DNA from: Viscum album
Taxonomy: Eukaryota > Streptophyta > Magnoliopsida > Santalales > Viscaceae
Direction: 5' to 3'
NCBI GenBank assembly: GCA_963277665.1
Contig: OY728143.1
Coordinates: forward strand, 532,862,394 to 532,926,393
DNA length: 64,000 nt
Made by a program: the position numbers and the translations under genes. The notes beneath the pieces were generated by a model. It had not been told where the DNA came from. It made no database searches and worked only from the letters and a program-made list of their open reading frames with translations. Positions 48,545-62,399 of this stretch are shown in pieces. Every line of letters starts with the position of its first letter. Position 1 is the first letter of the stretch.

Positions 48545-51500
48545 CACACTTCATTAATACATCATATTAGATAAAAATTCAGCATATCACAGAATTACAT
48601 TCCTGAGGAATGCAATAGTTTAGTGTCTTTGGAAACATGGGAACATAATCTTCTATCGTGGTGAATAGTATTTGACATCTCAAATAATGATCTCACCATT
48701 TATAAATCATAATTAAAACCTTTTATCACAACATTGGAAATAGAAACATATGAAATGGTTTTCTATGTTACTAAGCATGGAAAAATAAATGATATTCATC
48801 TGCATAACGCGGACATAAGGGTATCAGAACATAAGTACAATATTTTCAAATTATACACTACAAACTAGAGATCATATTTGTGAGTCAAGGCATAATGAAT
48901 GGACGATCATACGACATGAATAATAATTTAATAAAGAATATAAGTCCTTAACGAATTAATAGAAATAAAATGTGGAATTGTGATGGACAGATATGCATAA
49001 AAAATCATTTAATGTTTGTCAAGACTTATTTCTATTACATATGAGGGAAATTCATGGTTGATAAACATACTAAGATGGAAAGGCCAACATCCCCAATCCT
49101 AGTTATTTCCTTTATATTGAATTTTTTAACTCCCCAAACAGTCATAGTAGTAAATGTTCACTCCTAAGGACATCATTGTAACCATGTTTTGAATCATATA
49201 ACATCTATGTAGTCAAGGTTCTCTCAAAATACCATCATAATAGACAAGGTAACTTACCAGACATAGGTCACACACCATTCCATCCATGTATATATCATGA
49301 TTTATAAATCACTACTCATTTAATTATATCGTGAAAATGATCCCATGGTTCTCATAATAAAATATTACATACATGTTCTATAATATAACAAAAAATTTAT
49401 CATATCTTGACACAGAAAATGTGATGGGATTCATTAATCTCAAAACAGAACCCATGAAAAGAAATGGGTATCATAAATATTATATTGTAACCTGTGGAAG
49501 AGAGACACAATTCAATGTATTTCCGTTAAATAATATCCCATGAAAGGAATTAGTTTTCATAAGTTATTTATCATGGTATAACCAATGTAACAAAAACAGG
49601 TTCCATAAAAACATGTCCTCAAAAGAATAACCATTGAAATAAAGAATATGAATGGTTTTTTTCCATCATATCCCTCATATATTGTAAATTATATCAATGG
49701 AAGTAATATGATTAGAAATATATTTTAATGATTACATAGAGGACTTCACACTGCAAAAAATCATTTCTATAAAATTTATTTTTTCATACATATAAGAATT
49801 TAAAAATACATTTCACTAAATAAAATTGAAATGTTTTGAAGTAAGATTTAAATATCATACAAAAAATTTATGGAGGTAAATATAATTTTATATATAAATA
49901 TTAATACCAAATAATGTTTTAAAAATCATTTTTGATGAAAATATATTTGAAAAAAATAATGGAATATATGAAAAAAATTTAAACGGTTTTTTAAACACTC
50001 TTAATTTCAATTTGATTAAAAAAATAATATTAGATCTTATGAACTCATTGTAACCATTTTATTTTAAAATAATTATTGAAAACATAGATAGGAATATTTG
50101 AAAAATATTTTCAAACATTACAATCATAAGCAAAATTTTATATGCTTTTTATTTGGAAATGGCTACCACCAAAAATAAATGATCCTTTTAAAATCATTAA
50201 AACATTATTTAAAACCTAAAAAATTTATTGATAAATTTTACCCTTTGACAATACCATTGACAATATATAATGGAATGCATGAAAATCATATAAATGTTAT
50301 TTTAAAATTAAAATAAGTACATCATTTTTTATTTTAAATATATTTGAAAACAAATAAATTACTCCTTCAAATTATTATAATCATTTTCCTTGGATATACC
50401 ATTTAACAACAAGTATAGTAATATTTGAAAATATTTTAATTTTTTTAAAATAATAATTCATATATTAAAACATTTTACTAATAAATTATATTTGAAAACA
50501 TATGAGTTAATATTTTAATATGAAAGGAAACATTTTTTAAATCATATAACATTTTAAAAAAAATTAAAATAGATTTGAAATCATATATACTAATATTTTA
50601 AAATTATTAAAAAAAATGATTAATTGTTTTTATTTAAATCATTTTCCATGAATGTTATCTTCAAATATTATTTAATAATTTGATGAATTTTCATAACATG
50701 ATTAAGGGTGAAAACATATTTTCGACTATATAGAGAAATAATATCATATTTCTTAAAAAATTATTGATTTGATTATGTAATAAATAATGGAAATTTTTTA
50801 CCAATATATAAATAAATGGAGAATAAAAATAGGACATGAAAATTTTAGAGATTTCATGATATATGGATCGTAATATTTTATCAATGGAAACCAAGTCATC
50901 AACAATCTTGATAAATGATGATATTTTAGAAATAAACTATTACTAATTTGGTGACATGGACAAATAATAAACATGATATAATAACATTAAATGATGAATA
51001 TAATATCATTAAAATAATGATATTCATTACAAAACATGTCCATGGTTCGTATATACACCTTATAATACAATGTATGTATATACCATTACATGTGCCTAAA
51101 AATGAAAAATTGAGAAAAATGTTACCTTACCGATTTTGTATCCTTTGACCCGTAAATACCATAAAATATAGATCATTAATTGGAAATATTATTAATAATA
51201 AATATTAGGATAATAATAATGGAATTATTTCATGGAATAAATTTACACCACTCAAATGATAGAAGTGGTGAATTTGGCATCAATCATTCATAAATTAATG
51301 CGATACTATAAATCCACTCACCTTATGTCTTGAATCTCATTACACTAATTAAAATGTCATGTATAATATATATATGTTTATTATTAATTTTTTAAAGAAA
51401 CAAATTATCTTATATATTACCATATATGATTTATTTATGAATTTCTCTAAAAATATTATAAAAAAATTACATGCTAAAGTTTTATTTTGGGTAATTACTG

Positions 51501-53778
51501 GTTTGTTTTTCCATTGGGTTATAATTTGATATATTTTATCTCTCTACCTTATATATAGATTTAAAAATATGCATAATGATAACCATGATATTAATATCAT
51601 ATATATTAATTATATATTTTTTATAATAATTTATATTATATGTAAATAGGAAATGAAATACAATATTCACAAAGATTGTAGGCCGTATATATGCATTAAT
51701 GATGTTATATTCTTTTAATATTAGATGATAGATTAAATTTGTATAATATATATATTATTCCATTATAATTATTATCTATTATCTACACCTATTATAGTTA
51801 AAAAATCATCAACACCTTCCATGCAATGCATGAACAAATCACATTACTTTGAGGAGGTGGTAGTTCATACATGCACAAGCAATGTCATCATATTCCCGAA
51901 AAATGTATAGTATGAAATTGTGTTTTATATAAAAATTTATAGAATCATAATGTAATAATTATTATCTTATATTTCATATTGAAAAAATACTTCAACCATT
52001 ATTCCCAGCCTTGAGTGGTGGTAATGGAAGAATGGACGACATAGGTACACGAGTCAGCATTCCACTGAACACACAAATAGTTATTGCCTTTCCTATTTGA
52101 TGGAAGTTTCTATGAGTTTATTAAATACACATAAGTGAGGTTTTTATATATATATGGAATAATATTAATTTAGTGACTGTATTAGAAAATGTAACTGATG
52201 GTTTATATCGAGGTCAGTTACCTATTCATTTGGTAACTCCTTCTGTTATGCACCAAATGGTCTTATTGGTTGGATTTATTATGAAGTAAGGATTTTGGGA
52301 TGATGGTATGTAATTATGGAGATTTTTTTACTATTTATTGGAATATCCTTTTGGAAGGAGTGTTCTGATGAAATAAAATTGTCAGTCCCCATTTATAAGA
52401 GGTGGAAAACCCAATTGGTTTTTTAAAAAAATTTGTGTGATAACCACACATATACAAAACAAGAAGCTTCCAAGATACATGAAATTCTACCCATGATTGA
52501 ATAAGGATGAAATATGGATAGAACATTGGTGTTGGAAATGTTAATGGTCATTATTATCCCTTATAATCTAAAGCTACTATTCAAGTAAACACGTTTTTAC
52601 CTTAATTACTTTAATTAATTTAGATATCATTTACTAATAAAATTGGATAAATAATAAGTTTTTATAATTTTATGTTATAAAATTATCTAATTCAAAATAT
52701 GGAATAATTTGATTACAATTTATAATAATTTATATGGAAAAAATTATTTGAAAATTATCCCTATAGAGGGGACATGACAATGAGTTACTAAACTGGAAGT
52801 CATCATATGGTTGAAATGTTCTATACACATTTGAATTTGAGATTGACTTTAATGACCTAAATTAAATTAATATATGTATTATCTATCTTTATATACATTA
52901 ATATGATATAAAAATATAATTTATCAATATAAATAAATGAAATTAATGTCTGTTTTGAATAAATAATAATATTTCTTCTATTCATGAAGAATAATTCATT
53001 TCAGAAAAAAAAAATATAAAAATAAATAAATTACGATATAATTTTTTTATATTTAATATTATTTTTCCCAAAAAACATTGTAAAGTTGTCAAAAATATTT
53101 TTAAAACAAGAATTTCATTAAATGTAATCAGACATTATTTTTTATACATATACCCTTTATGACAAAATGTATATTTGTTATTTGTTCCTATAAAACATAA
53201 TTGATGAATATCAACACTTTTGGATGAATTTTTTATATAAAATAATTATTAATACATATCTATAGTAGTGATTAATATTATATATTATGATAAATTACCA
53301 TTATGTGAATAATTTTTTTTCATAAAATAACTTCCAATATATTCATTTGGATTTTATTTTCATTTATAATTTATTGATAATAAAAGAATTAAAATATATA
53401 CATGCATCAACAGTATTTGCAGACATAATTTCATATTTATAATAACTTACATTCTAATGACTAATTGGTAAAAATAATAATATTTAAATAATAATAATTA
53501 TTAATTAATTTTTATATGGTAAAACTCGATCATTCATGTCCCGCAAGTTATCAAGGGAAATTGTCATTGCGAGAAACTGAAGAAAAAATATTAATGTGTT
53601 CATTTTATGCGAATCAAAATGGTTCATGTATCACAAAATCATAATATTTTTTTATAAAATCATGAAATAGTTGTTTATATCAAATTACAGAAGCTATATA
53701 ATGAGTTTCTTTAATTAAAAAATATCCAAAATTTTAAATTAAATCCAAAAAATAATTCATAAAACTCTTGGTGTTATA
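48545..53778 (-). repeat. E6 3' LTR (about 5.2 kb)
   Basis: Landmarks in plus order: TTTAGTGTCTTTGGAAACATGG (split as TTTAGTGTC then TTTGGAAACATGG, 48610), TTCACTCC phrases (49160), an A+T block with AAAACATTTT words (49740-50680), TACCGATTTTGTATCC (51128), AGGAGGTGGTAGTTC (51853), a TATA box (52391) and the end CTTGGTGTTATA at 53778. Open frames such as 50691-50894 lie in the A+T block and are not conserved. Confidence 0.72.
52388..52403 (-). promoter_or_regulatory. TATA box of E6 3' LTR
   Basis: The minus strand reads CTCTTATAAATGGGG, a strong TATA match at the expected LTR position. Confidence 0.6.
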
Positions 53779-55558
53779 TTTTAGAGCCCTTGAAATGTAA
53801 TTTCACAGATGGAATTATTTTTTATTATGTAAGGTTCTATACATGAAAGTTATTCTCAATAGAACCTACACTGTAAAAATGAATTCTAAAACTTCCATTA
53901 AAAGGGGAATATTAAAAAATAAATATTTACAAATTGTAACAAAGAACCTGATTTCCATAGAGGTTAAAAAAGGTTTAATGTTAAGAAATTTACATATGAG
54001 AGAAATAAAAATATCATGTTTTGATAGAGATTTATAGAGAACATTGTTAGGAGAAATATAATGACCAAATATTTGTAACATAAATAGAGAAAAAATTTAA
54101 TTGATATAATAAAAAATTTTAATAATGGGAAATTTTATTATTTCAATACACATTCCACAATATATAATAAAATTCATTAGAAGATTAAAATAAATGTTTT
54201 TTTTACAATACCCCTTTTAATAACTCAATCATTTTTCTATTCATCTTTTTTTTCCTGAAATGACGGTGATTTTTTTATTCATGAATCATTAAACGATAAT
54301 GAGATCCATAAATAGAATGATAGGTCGTACAATCTAACAATATCAAAACAAAATGGTTATCACAAGTTATCCAATATTAATAAATCCTCTTATCGAGACA
54401 TAATATATTAATATCTTGAGACTCATATAAAGTTTAACAAATAAATATATATATATATAATAATGTAGATCTTGTTTTTCATATATCGAACATGGGTATA
54501 CATGTATCATGTTATCTCATAAGTCCTATTAAATACAAAAATTACCATAAAACCTTATTGAAAACTTGATTTCTTTCTTATTTCAAAAATTATTAGATAT
54601 ATTCCTGAAATAAAAAAATGGTTCTAAAATTCAACCACGGAAACATTGATCATTTTTTCAACATGTAAATAATTATTTCAATGGTAATCATTTCTATCCT
54701 TTTTAGAATATCCCTACGAATATTTTCTTTGTCCATTATAAACCCAATACTATAAACATAAATATCCCATTAATGGTTAAGATCAGATAACAGAAATATA
54801 CCCTTTACATTAAGTAATTATTATATGTAATTAAAACCACTAAAAATATCATTTTAAATACATAATAAAAAATTATATATTCTATTATTCATTTAAAATA
54901 ATTAGTTAATTCTAATAAATATTCACATTAATCTTTCAGCTTTATTTATATACCACTATATATGATTCATCATCTTATTCATGAATACCACCATCCTAGA
55001 ATGTGAAATTTGAATATTGTATTATTGTGTATGATCCGAAACTTAATCAATATTATTTTGATTAATAAATATTAATATTAGAACATCATATAACATTCAC
55101 ATTTCCATTACATACTATTTATCTTCTGCAGTATTACCATAAACACATTCCATCTACCCGTTTATATTCATGATTTATCAACATAGTAAATTGATTATCA
55201 AATTCCGATACCTTCCACATCTAAAACATTCCTCTATTGATAATATATTAGGGAGGAAATTATTCTCATCCATTAGATGAAAAAAAATTTATTTATTCAC
55301 ATTTCAGTTACATTCTTTTGGTCAATCAATGCATATTCAAAACATATTTATGTTCATCTAAGACAACCAAATTTTTTATTCATACATAAATTTCACTACC
55401 ATGAAACCACACTCTTAATCAATTACCTAATTTTGATGTAATTTTCCTAAAAAATGATTCCTCCTCATAATTATCATTAAAGACATGCATAAAGTTATAT
55501 ATTTAAATATCCATAGAAGATAACTAATGTATTTCTCCTTATATCAACATGATCCTTT
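53779..55558. other. E6 interior, no coding seen
   Basis: About 1.8 kb. The polypurine tract is decayed (AGAGCCC near 53785 on plus). Two overlapping frames at 53843-54081 on opposite strands show no domain and low-complexity composition. No knuckle, RT or integrase motif was found. Confidence 0.5.
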
Positions 55559-55571
55559 CCCTTGATACAAA
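55559..55571 (-). promoter_or_regulatory. E6 primer-binding site remnant
   Basis: The minus strand reads TTTGTATCAAGGG, one base off the TTGGTATCAA start of the E3 site, at the junction with the right-hand LTR. Confidence 0.5.
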
Positions 55572-57240
55572 TTCTAGTAACCCATATATAACATAAATCA
55601 ATATTACAGAATTCAAGATGATTATTAAGCACATTATATGGGTACATAACTAATTACTATAATAGTTTAGTGTCTTTGTAATCATAGAAACATTATAGCC
55701 TCTATTAGTGAATGATTATAAACATATCCCTTATTGATCATACCCTTTAGTACTCCAAATTAAATCCATTATTCCTAAAATGGGGAAAAAAGTCTAATAA
55801 TGGGGGTTATTTGTTGATCAGTATGGGTAAATAATAGATATACATAACAATAACATTGAAATAATTGTATGATAACATTATCATAATATTTTTAGGATCA
55901 TACCCAACATTATAGAGGCCATAATATTGGGTCACAGAATAAAAATTTTTCCTTCATATGAAAATAATAATAAAAGAATCAAGAGTGTAAAAAATTAAAT
56001 CATATGCTAGGAATAAATCACGAAATTTTTTGATATAAAAAAGAATATAAAATCAGTCCCTCTAATCTAAGGCTCATTTCAAAATGAAATCGGGGCACTT
56101 CATGGGAATACACCTACTTGGCGAGACTCACACCCATCCCCAATCATTTCCTATTACCTATAGTGGAATGAGTTAACATCCAAAACCAATGTAGAAGTAA
56201 ATGTACATTACGAAGACCATATTAATAGTGAAGGATAACACCACATACTATTTTATGATTCAATGTCCACTCTTGAGTCCATAATAGTTGTAATTTTGTT
56301 TCCTGATACATCTTCACTCTCAAATCTAGCCATGTTAATCTCATGAGATATAAATCAATACATTATCCATCAAACATAGATATAGGACCCACCCATGTCA
56401 TATTTAAATCATACATATGTATTGTAATACATAATAAAATATTCATTATATCATGATCCAAAAAGATAAGGCATTCATAATCATCATATCATAACCAATA
56501 AAATGAAATGTGTATCATAATAAATATATCGTAACCTATGGAAATTGATAGGTTTCGTATATATTTAATTATAAAATAACACATGAAAGGAATATGGTTT
56601 TATAAATTTTTGTTTGGTATAACTCATGGAATATAAACGTTTTTTGAAAACAATATTTCATCCAAAGAATACAAATTATAATAAATAATAATCATTTTTT
56701 CCTTTGATCATATCCCATGTAAATAATAAAAAATATAAATGGATTTTATATTTGATATATTATGATTTTTATAGATCACTTGGATAATTAGTAATGGTAT
56801 ATAACCATTAGTTGATAATGATTTTATAGATATAAAAAAGATTCAAAATCTTTATGGAAAACCAGATTTAAAACATATGATGTAATATTTTCAAATAATC
56901 TAAAAAACTTATTGAGAAAATTTGTTTCTCATATTAATAACACATTTTATAAAATAATTCATTTTGGAAAACATTTTATTTGAATATTGATGTAAATAAC
57001 TAAATTGGAAGCTTTAAAATAATATAAAATATACTTAGAAAAAATTTAATAAACCTTTTCATCGAAAAAATATTTGAAACAATATAAATTATGGTTCTAA
57101 ATAATTTAAATATTTATTTATTTAAATTAACATTGGGAACATTTAATCAAAACATGGAAATTAATTAAAAAAATATTTAATCAGAAATAATTTATCAATA
57201 TGATTTTCTTTTAAAATAGTATTGAAAATCATTAGAAACA

Positions 57241-57263
57241 TTATTATTATTATTATTATTATT
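57241..57263. repeat. (TTA)n microsatellite
   Basis: Seven to eight uninterrupted trinucleotide units inside the A+T block of the E6 5' LTR; not present in the partner LTR. Confidence 0.9.
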
Positions 57264-58625
57264 TATAAACATATTATTTAAAAAACAATATTTATATCCT
57301 ATAAATAAATATTTTAAAATAATTTATTTTTTAAAATCATAAAACATTTTTGAAAAACATGTTCTTTGAAAGTATTATTGAAAATGTATAAAATATTCTT
57401 TCAAATTATTACAATTCTTCTCTCTAGATATATAAATTGAATTGATATAATAGAATATATAAAAAAAGGAAAATAATATATATATTTAATCGTTTTTATT
57501 TTAAAATTACACTGAAATGGTATAATTTTTTTAAAAAAAAATTTATTTCACATTCGAAATTGAAATTTTTTTAAATAAATATTATATATTATTCCATTGA
57601 AAAATATAATATAATTTTTGTACATAATTTGAAACACTATTTAAAACATAAAACATATTTAAAATATTTTTCATTGATATTAAAATATAAAAAAAATTGA
57701 AAACATTTTTCAAAACATAATTTTTTTAATAAAACATATTTTCAACTAAAGATATTAATATAGTCAGATTAACATAGAAACATTTTGTTAATTATATCAT
57801 GTATAAAATAGTGGATAAATTTTAAAAATAAAGAAAATTTAATGAATAAATAGTGTATAGGAGTATTCAATATTTTTCCTTGAGAGATGTATAATATTAT
57901 TACATCAAAGAGAATATAATTATTAACAATCCCGATAAACGATGACATTGTAGTAATAAACTATTACCACATTGTTAAATTTTCTTTCTAATGAATGGTT
58001 AAAATATAATAATTTGAGGCATAAAATATCATTAAAATAATTATATTTTAGATACAATATTGTAATGGATAGTATTTATTGATTATAAAAAATTTAGGAG
58101 CATAACTTTACATGTTTATCATAGAATACAAATTAAGACAAATATTACATTACCAATTTTGTACCTTTTTCACCATGTAGCCCATGAAATAGATATAATA
58201 AAATAGATATGTAGATACCAATAAAATTAATTATCATAATAATATAATATTTTCTGCTGAATTATAATCATGAAAAAAACTATTTGAGTGTTGAATAATG
58301 GATAAGAATCATATAAATAAACGAAATACAATATAGCTTCTTACCTCATATATTGAATCCAGTCGCAATTATTCATTCCTCATATATAGTAATTGGGTGA
58401 TTATTATACATATAATTATGAAATATTTTAAATTACATAATACCATTTATGATTTATTATGTTTCATGTTTTACGTATTTATTAATAATTCCATATTAAT
58501 GTTATGTTTTGGGTAATAACTACCTATTTTTTTATTGTGATTTGATTTTTCATATATTTGATCCCCTTAATTAAAAATATATTTCTTCATCCCAAAAATT
58601 ATAATATTTTTATAAGTTTCATATG

Positions 58626-58664
58626 TAAATAAATAAATAAATAAATATATATATATATATATAT
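58626..58664. repeat. (AAAT)n plus (AT)n microsatellite
   Basis: Four to five AAAT units run directly into about ten AT units. Confidence 0.9.
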
Positions 58665-59460
58665 TATTTTAATCATTAAATCATATAAATCAGAAATTGA
58701 AAAATTTATTCATGCAAATGGTTGATTGTACATATGCAATAACACTGTATCCAATTTCATAGAGTATAAATAGAAATAATAAGAGTCAAATATATATATA
58801 TATTATTATATTATAATAATTATGAAATATATGTATAATATTTTTATTAAAACCTTATTTAATGCATCCCTGGTAATTCATGAATGCATCACATCGCTTA
58901 GAGGAGGTGGTAGTCCACACATCCAAAACGATGATATTATATTCTAAAAAAATCGAATCAAATAATTTATTTGTTATAGAATAATCCAAAAAATTATAAT
59001 GGAATCATAAATATATTTAATATCATATAACAACATTATTTACAACATTCTTATGATACTTGAGTGGTTGTAATGAATGAACGAAAAACATTAATACAAG
59101 AGGATGTAGTCTTCTATACACACGAACAAGGATTGTGTGTCCAATTTTATGGAATTGTGTCTAAGTATATGTGGTAACCTAAATATAAAAACAATTTCAT
59201 ATATTTAGGATACATATTTTCGTATATAATAACTAAATTAGTAGAATTTATTGATGGAATACCCAAAAAATCATAACTGCTTGATGACAGATGCTTCCAC
59301 TTCTTTGGGTAATAGATTTGGGTTTTTACAAAATGGATTCAATGGATTTAATTCATACAAAAATGGAATTGAAGATAAAGGTATTGTATTTTGTATCCAT
59401 TTATCAATGGTTTGGATGATCCAAATTTCTTTATAGGTGTGATTAATTGAATTGGTGGAT

Positions 59461-59476
59461 TTCCCTTTTATAACAC
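59461..59476 (-). promoter_or_regulatory. TATA-like box of E6 5' LTR
   Basis: The minus strand reads GTTATAAAAGGGAA, matching the LTR position of the other boxes. Confidence 0.55.
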
Positions 59477-59550
59477 ACAAAATCGAGACCCATGAAATTT
59501 GATAAAATAATTTTTTTTCACCCCACGTTTTTACAAAACCAGAGGTATCC

Positions 59551-59555
<5 letters not shown>

Positions 59556-59584
<29 letters not shown>
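59556..59584. repeat. (AT)n microsatellite
   Basis: About 14 dinucleotide units; a second run is at 59960-59984. Confidence 0.9.
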
Positions 59585-59585
<1 letters not shown>

Positions 59586-61135
59586 CTGATGTGTTATCAA
59601 TGAAACATTTTTATCAATTCAGTTTTTTACATTTTTATAGTGATTTTACACCTCATATTCAATGTTGAATAATAATGTAAACTGGTTTTTTTTAATCAAT
59701 GTAATTAATTATAACTACTTTCACATATCATTTCTTAAAAAACAAATTCTAAATAAAATTAGATTATAAGTAATAAAAATTTATAATATTGAATCATTAT
59801 TTTTGAATTATAATCAATGAATTTATAGAAATTAATTTAGAATTATTCTTATAGATGGGATGAGGAAAATGTTTTTTATTGTTGAAATGATCAGAAGATT
59901 GAAAATATTTTATATAAAATTTCATTGTTAAATTGGTTAAAATTAACTAAATTGGATTAATATATATATATATATATATATATAACAAACCTAAATATTC
60001 AATAACAATATATAAAAACATAATCTACTATAAAATTATATTACATGAAATTTAAATTTTCAATTGAAATTCAGATTTATATATATTCATAAAAAATTTT
60101 TACTTCTTATAAAAATTCCCACACTTTATCCATTATATATTTTTATTATTAATATTGAAAAATTATGTTTATATTTTTCATTAAATATTATAATAGTTTA
60201 ATACTTTTACCTGTAAAAAAATGTAAAGGAAAAGAGTTATATTCATTTATGAAAAAATGTAGATTTTATGCGTATAATTGGATTTATTCCTATTTTATTC
60301 ATGTACAAAACTGTTATCATATTTACAGAAAAAATGAATGAATTTTTAATATATAAAATTCATCAATATGTCTCAATAATAGTGATATATTGTAACGTCC
60401 CAGTTCTGGGTACCACTCCACAGGTGCCCCGAACCCGGTTCCCCACGTGACCTCAAGTGAATTTCCCCAAACGCCAGAGGAGGCCGACTAGCAGCGAGGG
60501 CCCAGGTCTGATAGTGGGGAATCTATTCCCTCGTTTTCCAATGTTTAGCACAACAGAATATAATTTAAACATAAAACACCAACAGAAGTAGTAAAAGTAT
60601 ATATAACTGAAATGGAAAACTAAAAACAAAAAGGGAAACCAGCAGTCATATATATATATGAAGATACATCATGCCACTATTCTATAAAATAGCCAGAACT
60701 TGTTACACTGCAATACAATACAATACAACTGATGTACAAGTACTGAGAAGAAAAATAGATCAGACAGTGGCATCGTGAGCCAATGCTCGGTCCCATGCTC
60801 TCCTACACCTCTGCAGCAATCAAGTACCTATATAAGGACCCATGCCCTTATCTACACCTGTAGAAACGTAATCTGTTTGGGCCGAAAAACACGAACCAAA
60901 TATGGTGTGAAAAATATATCTCAGTAGGCACCCACCAAATCCCTGTTCCCAAATTTGTGAAAGAATTCAACAATAGTGTGCAGTAATAAAATGCAATAAA
61001 GTAAGCAGTATAGAAAGTAACTACCTTAACTAGTTATATTGCCATTTTAATATCCATTTAATCATTTATTTAAGATATCACCACAATGACTATTCTAAGT
61101 AAACAACCATTGTCCTCAGACATGTACAACTCCTA

Positions 61136-61330
61136 CCCTCAGGTAAAAAGAATCCAACCATATGAATCTTCCCACAGGAATACGGATATTTCCCATGGGC
61201 GTAAAACGTGTCGCCCACAGGAAAAAAAATCAGCTGCCTAGAGGCACCGAAGAAGTTGCTAACATGCTAAGTAGTACAAATCCCACATGCTAATCACAAC
61301 ACTTCACTTCGGCTAAACAACTAACCAAGC
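61136..61330. repeat. Degraded CCCTCAGG motif array in E7 LTR
   Basis: Only the first copy is intact; later positions read CCCACAGG, CCCATGGG and CCTAGAGG. Positions match the arrays in E2. Confidence 0.6.
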
Positions 61331-61968
61331 CATGCCCAACATGTAAACAAGCAGTAAACAGACAATTCCTTTTGAGGAAATTCTACAATCATTACATTAA
61401 AGGCCTAATATAAACAAAGCATACCCTCGGGTATCCTGTCCAAATGGCTAAACAGATGAACGCACCCACGGGGTGGTCACAGATCCATGCAGTGATCCCA
61501 AACAACATTTTTATATCACATTAAATTACATATACAATTCTAGGTAGTTAAAATAGCCACTTCCTCAGCCACATAACACCCCAAATATGGGTTCGTAGCT
61601 CAAAAACACTCAAAAAATGCACTACAGATGGAAATAAACACCTAGCCACCTACCTTTAACACCAACTAATGATATACGCAAACATCGATTTCCAGAAATT
61701 CCCAAAGACAACGTAGATCTGGGTTAGAATGAAACCCATTAAAACGTAAATAACATCCATTATAGGAGGAATTGGCAAAAGACACACCAGGAGAAGGAAG
61801 CTCTTACTAGTGCAGTACCAATGAGATCGTTCGAGGCAGAAAAAGATTCCTAACTTGTGCTTGGTGGATCCTTGAGGATTCAGCCTTCCTCTCATGATCC
61901 CTCTTCTCTTTCTAAGCATTCCCTGTAAATAGGGGAGGCTATTTCCCATTTTAAGCGAAAAAAACAAA

Positions 61969-62270
61969 GTACATGGTGTGTACTTTCGAGTACATGGCGT
62001 GTAAATTCCATTTTTATACTGTTCCTCTGGTGGATTCCCGTCAGCATGGAACTGTTCATTTGCCGACATCACTACACAGTGTGTCTTCCTGAGTACACGG
62101 CTTGTTCTGTCACAAAGCTTGCCACCGCCTTACTTTTTGTCTGCCGACTGACTACACGGCATGTAAAGGTCCACTACATGGAGTGTAGTCGGTTTCTACA
62201 CCGTTCGTTGCCGACATGGTTACACACCTACTGTACTCATCCGACACGGCAAAAAGTAAACGGCGTGTAC
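61969..62270. repeat. Palindrome array in E7 LTR
   Basis: Copies at 61969-61983 and 61990-62004 start 21 bp apart; copies at 62153-62165 and 62175-62187 start 22 bp apart; others lie near 62073 and 62255. All are decayed from TACACG-N-CGTGTA but the pairing is as in E2. Confidence 0.82.
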
Positions 62271-62377
62271 ATCCAAAATTTTGGATTTTCCTCCATTTTT
62301 TAGGTTTTCTCAAAAACACTTAAGAAAAACAGAAAATAAGAAACTCGTACCTCAAAATTAAGAACCGGGTTCTTGCA

Positions 62378-62392
62378 TACTCCCCCCTTAAA
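62378..62392 (-). promoter_or_regulatory. E7 polypurine tract
   Basis: The minus strand reads TTTAAGGGGGGAGTA directly before the LTR start; the best-preserved tract in the window. Confidence 0.88.
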
Positions 62393-62399
62393 GCAATTC

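Larger units (their letters stand above)
55573..60390 (-). repeat. E6 5' LTR, first 4.8 kb (interrupted by E7)
   Basis: It aligns with 48545 to about 53440: TTTAGTGTCTTTG (55667), the A+T block (56830-57780), TTACCAATTTTGTACC (58152), AGGAGGTGGTAGTCC (58902) and a TATA box (59463). The frame at 59271-59600 overlaps an AT microsatellite and has no domain. Confidence 0.7.
60391..62377 (-). repeat. E7 3' LTR
   Basis: It starts on plus TGTAACGTCCCAG and ends GGGTTCTTGCA (one change from TTACA). At 1987 bp it includes the segment that the E2 5' LTR lacks. Frames at 61656-62072 and 62046-62303 follow the palindrome block and are not genes. Confidence 0.92.

Noticed and set aside
53843..54081. Possible gene in the E6 interior
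   Set aside because: Overlapping frames on both strands, no domain, low-complexity composition, and no counterpart in E1, E3 or E5.
59271..59600. 109-residue minus frame
   Set aside because: It includes a microsatellite-coded Tyr-Ile run and lies in an LTR; the partner LTR does not keep it.
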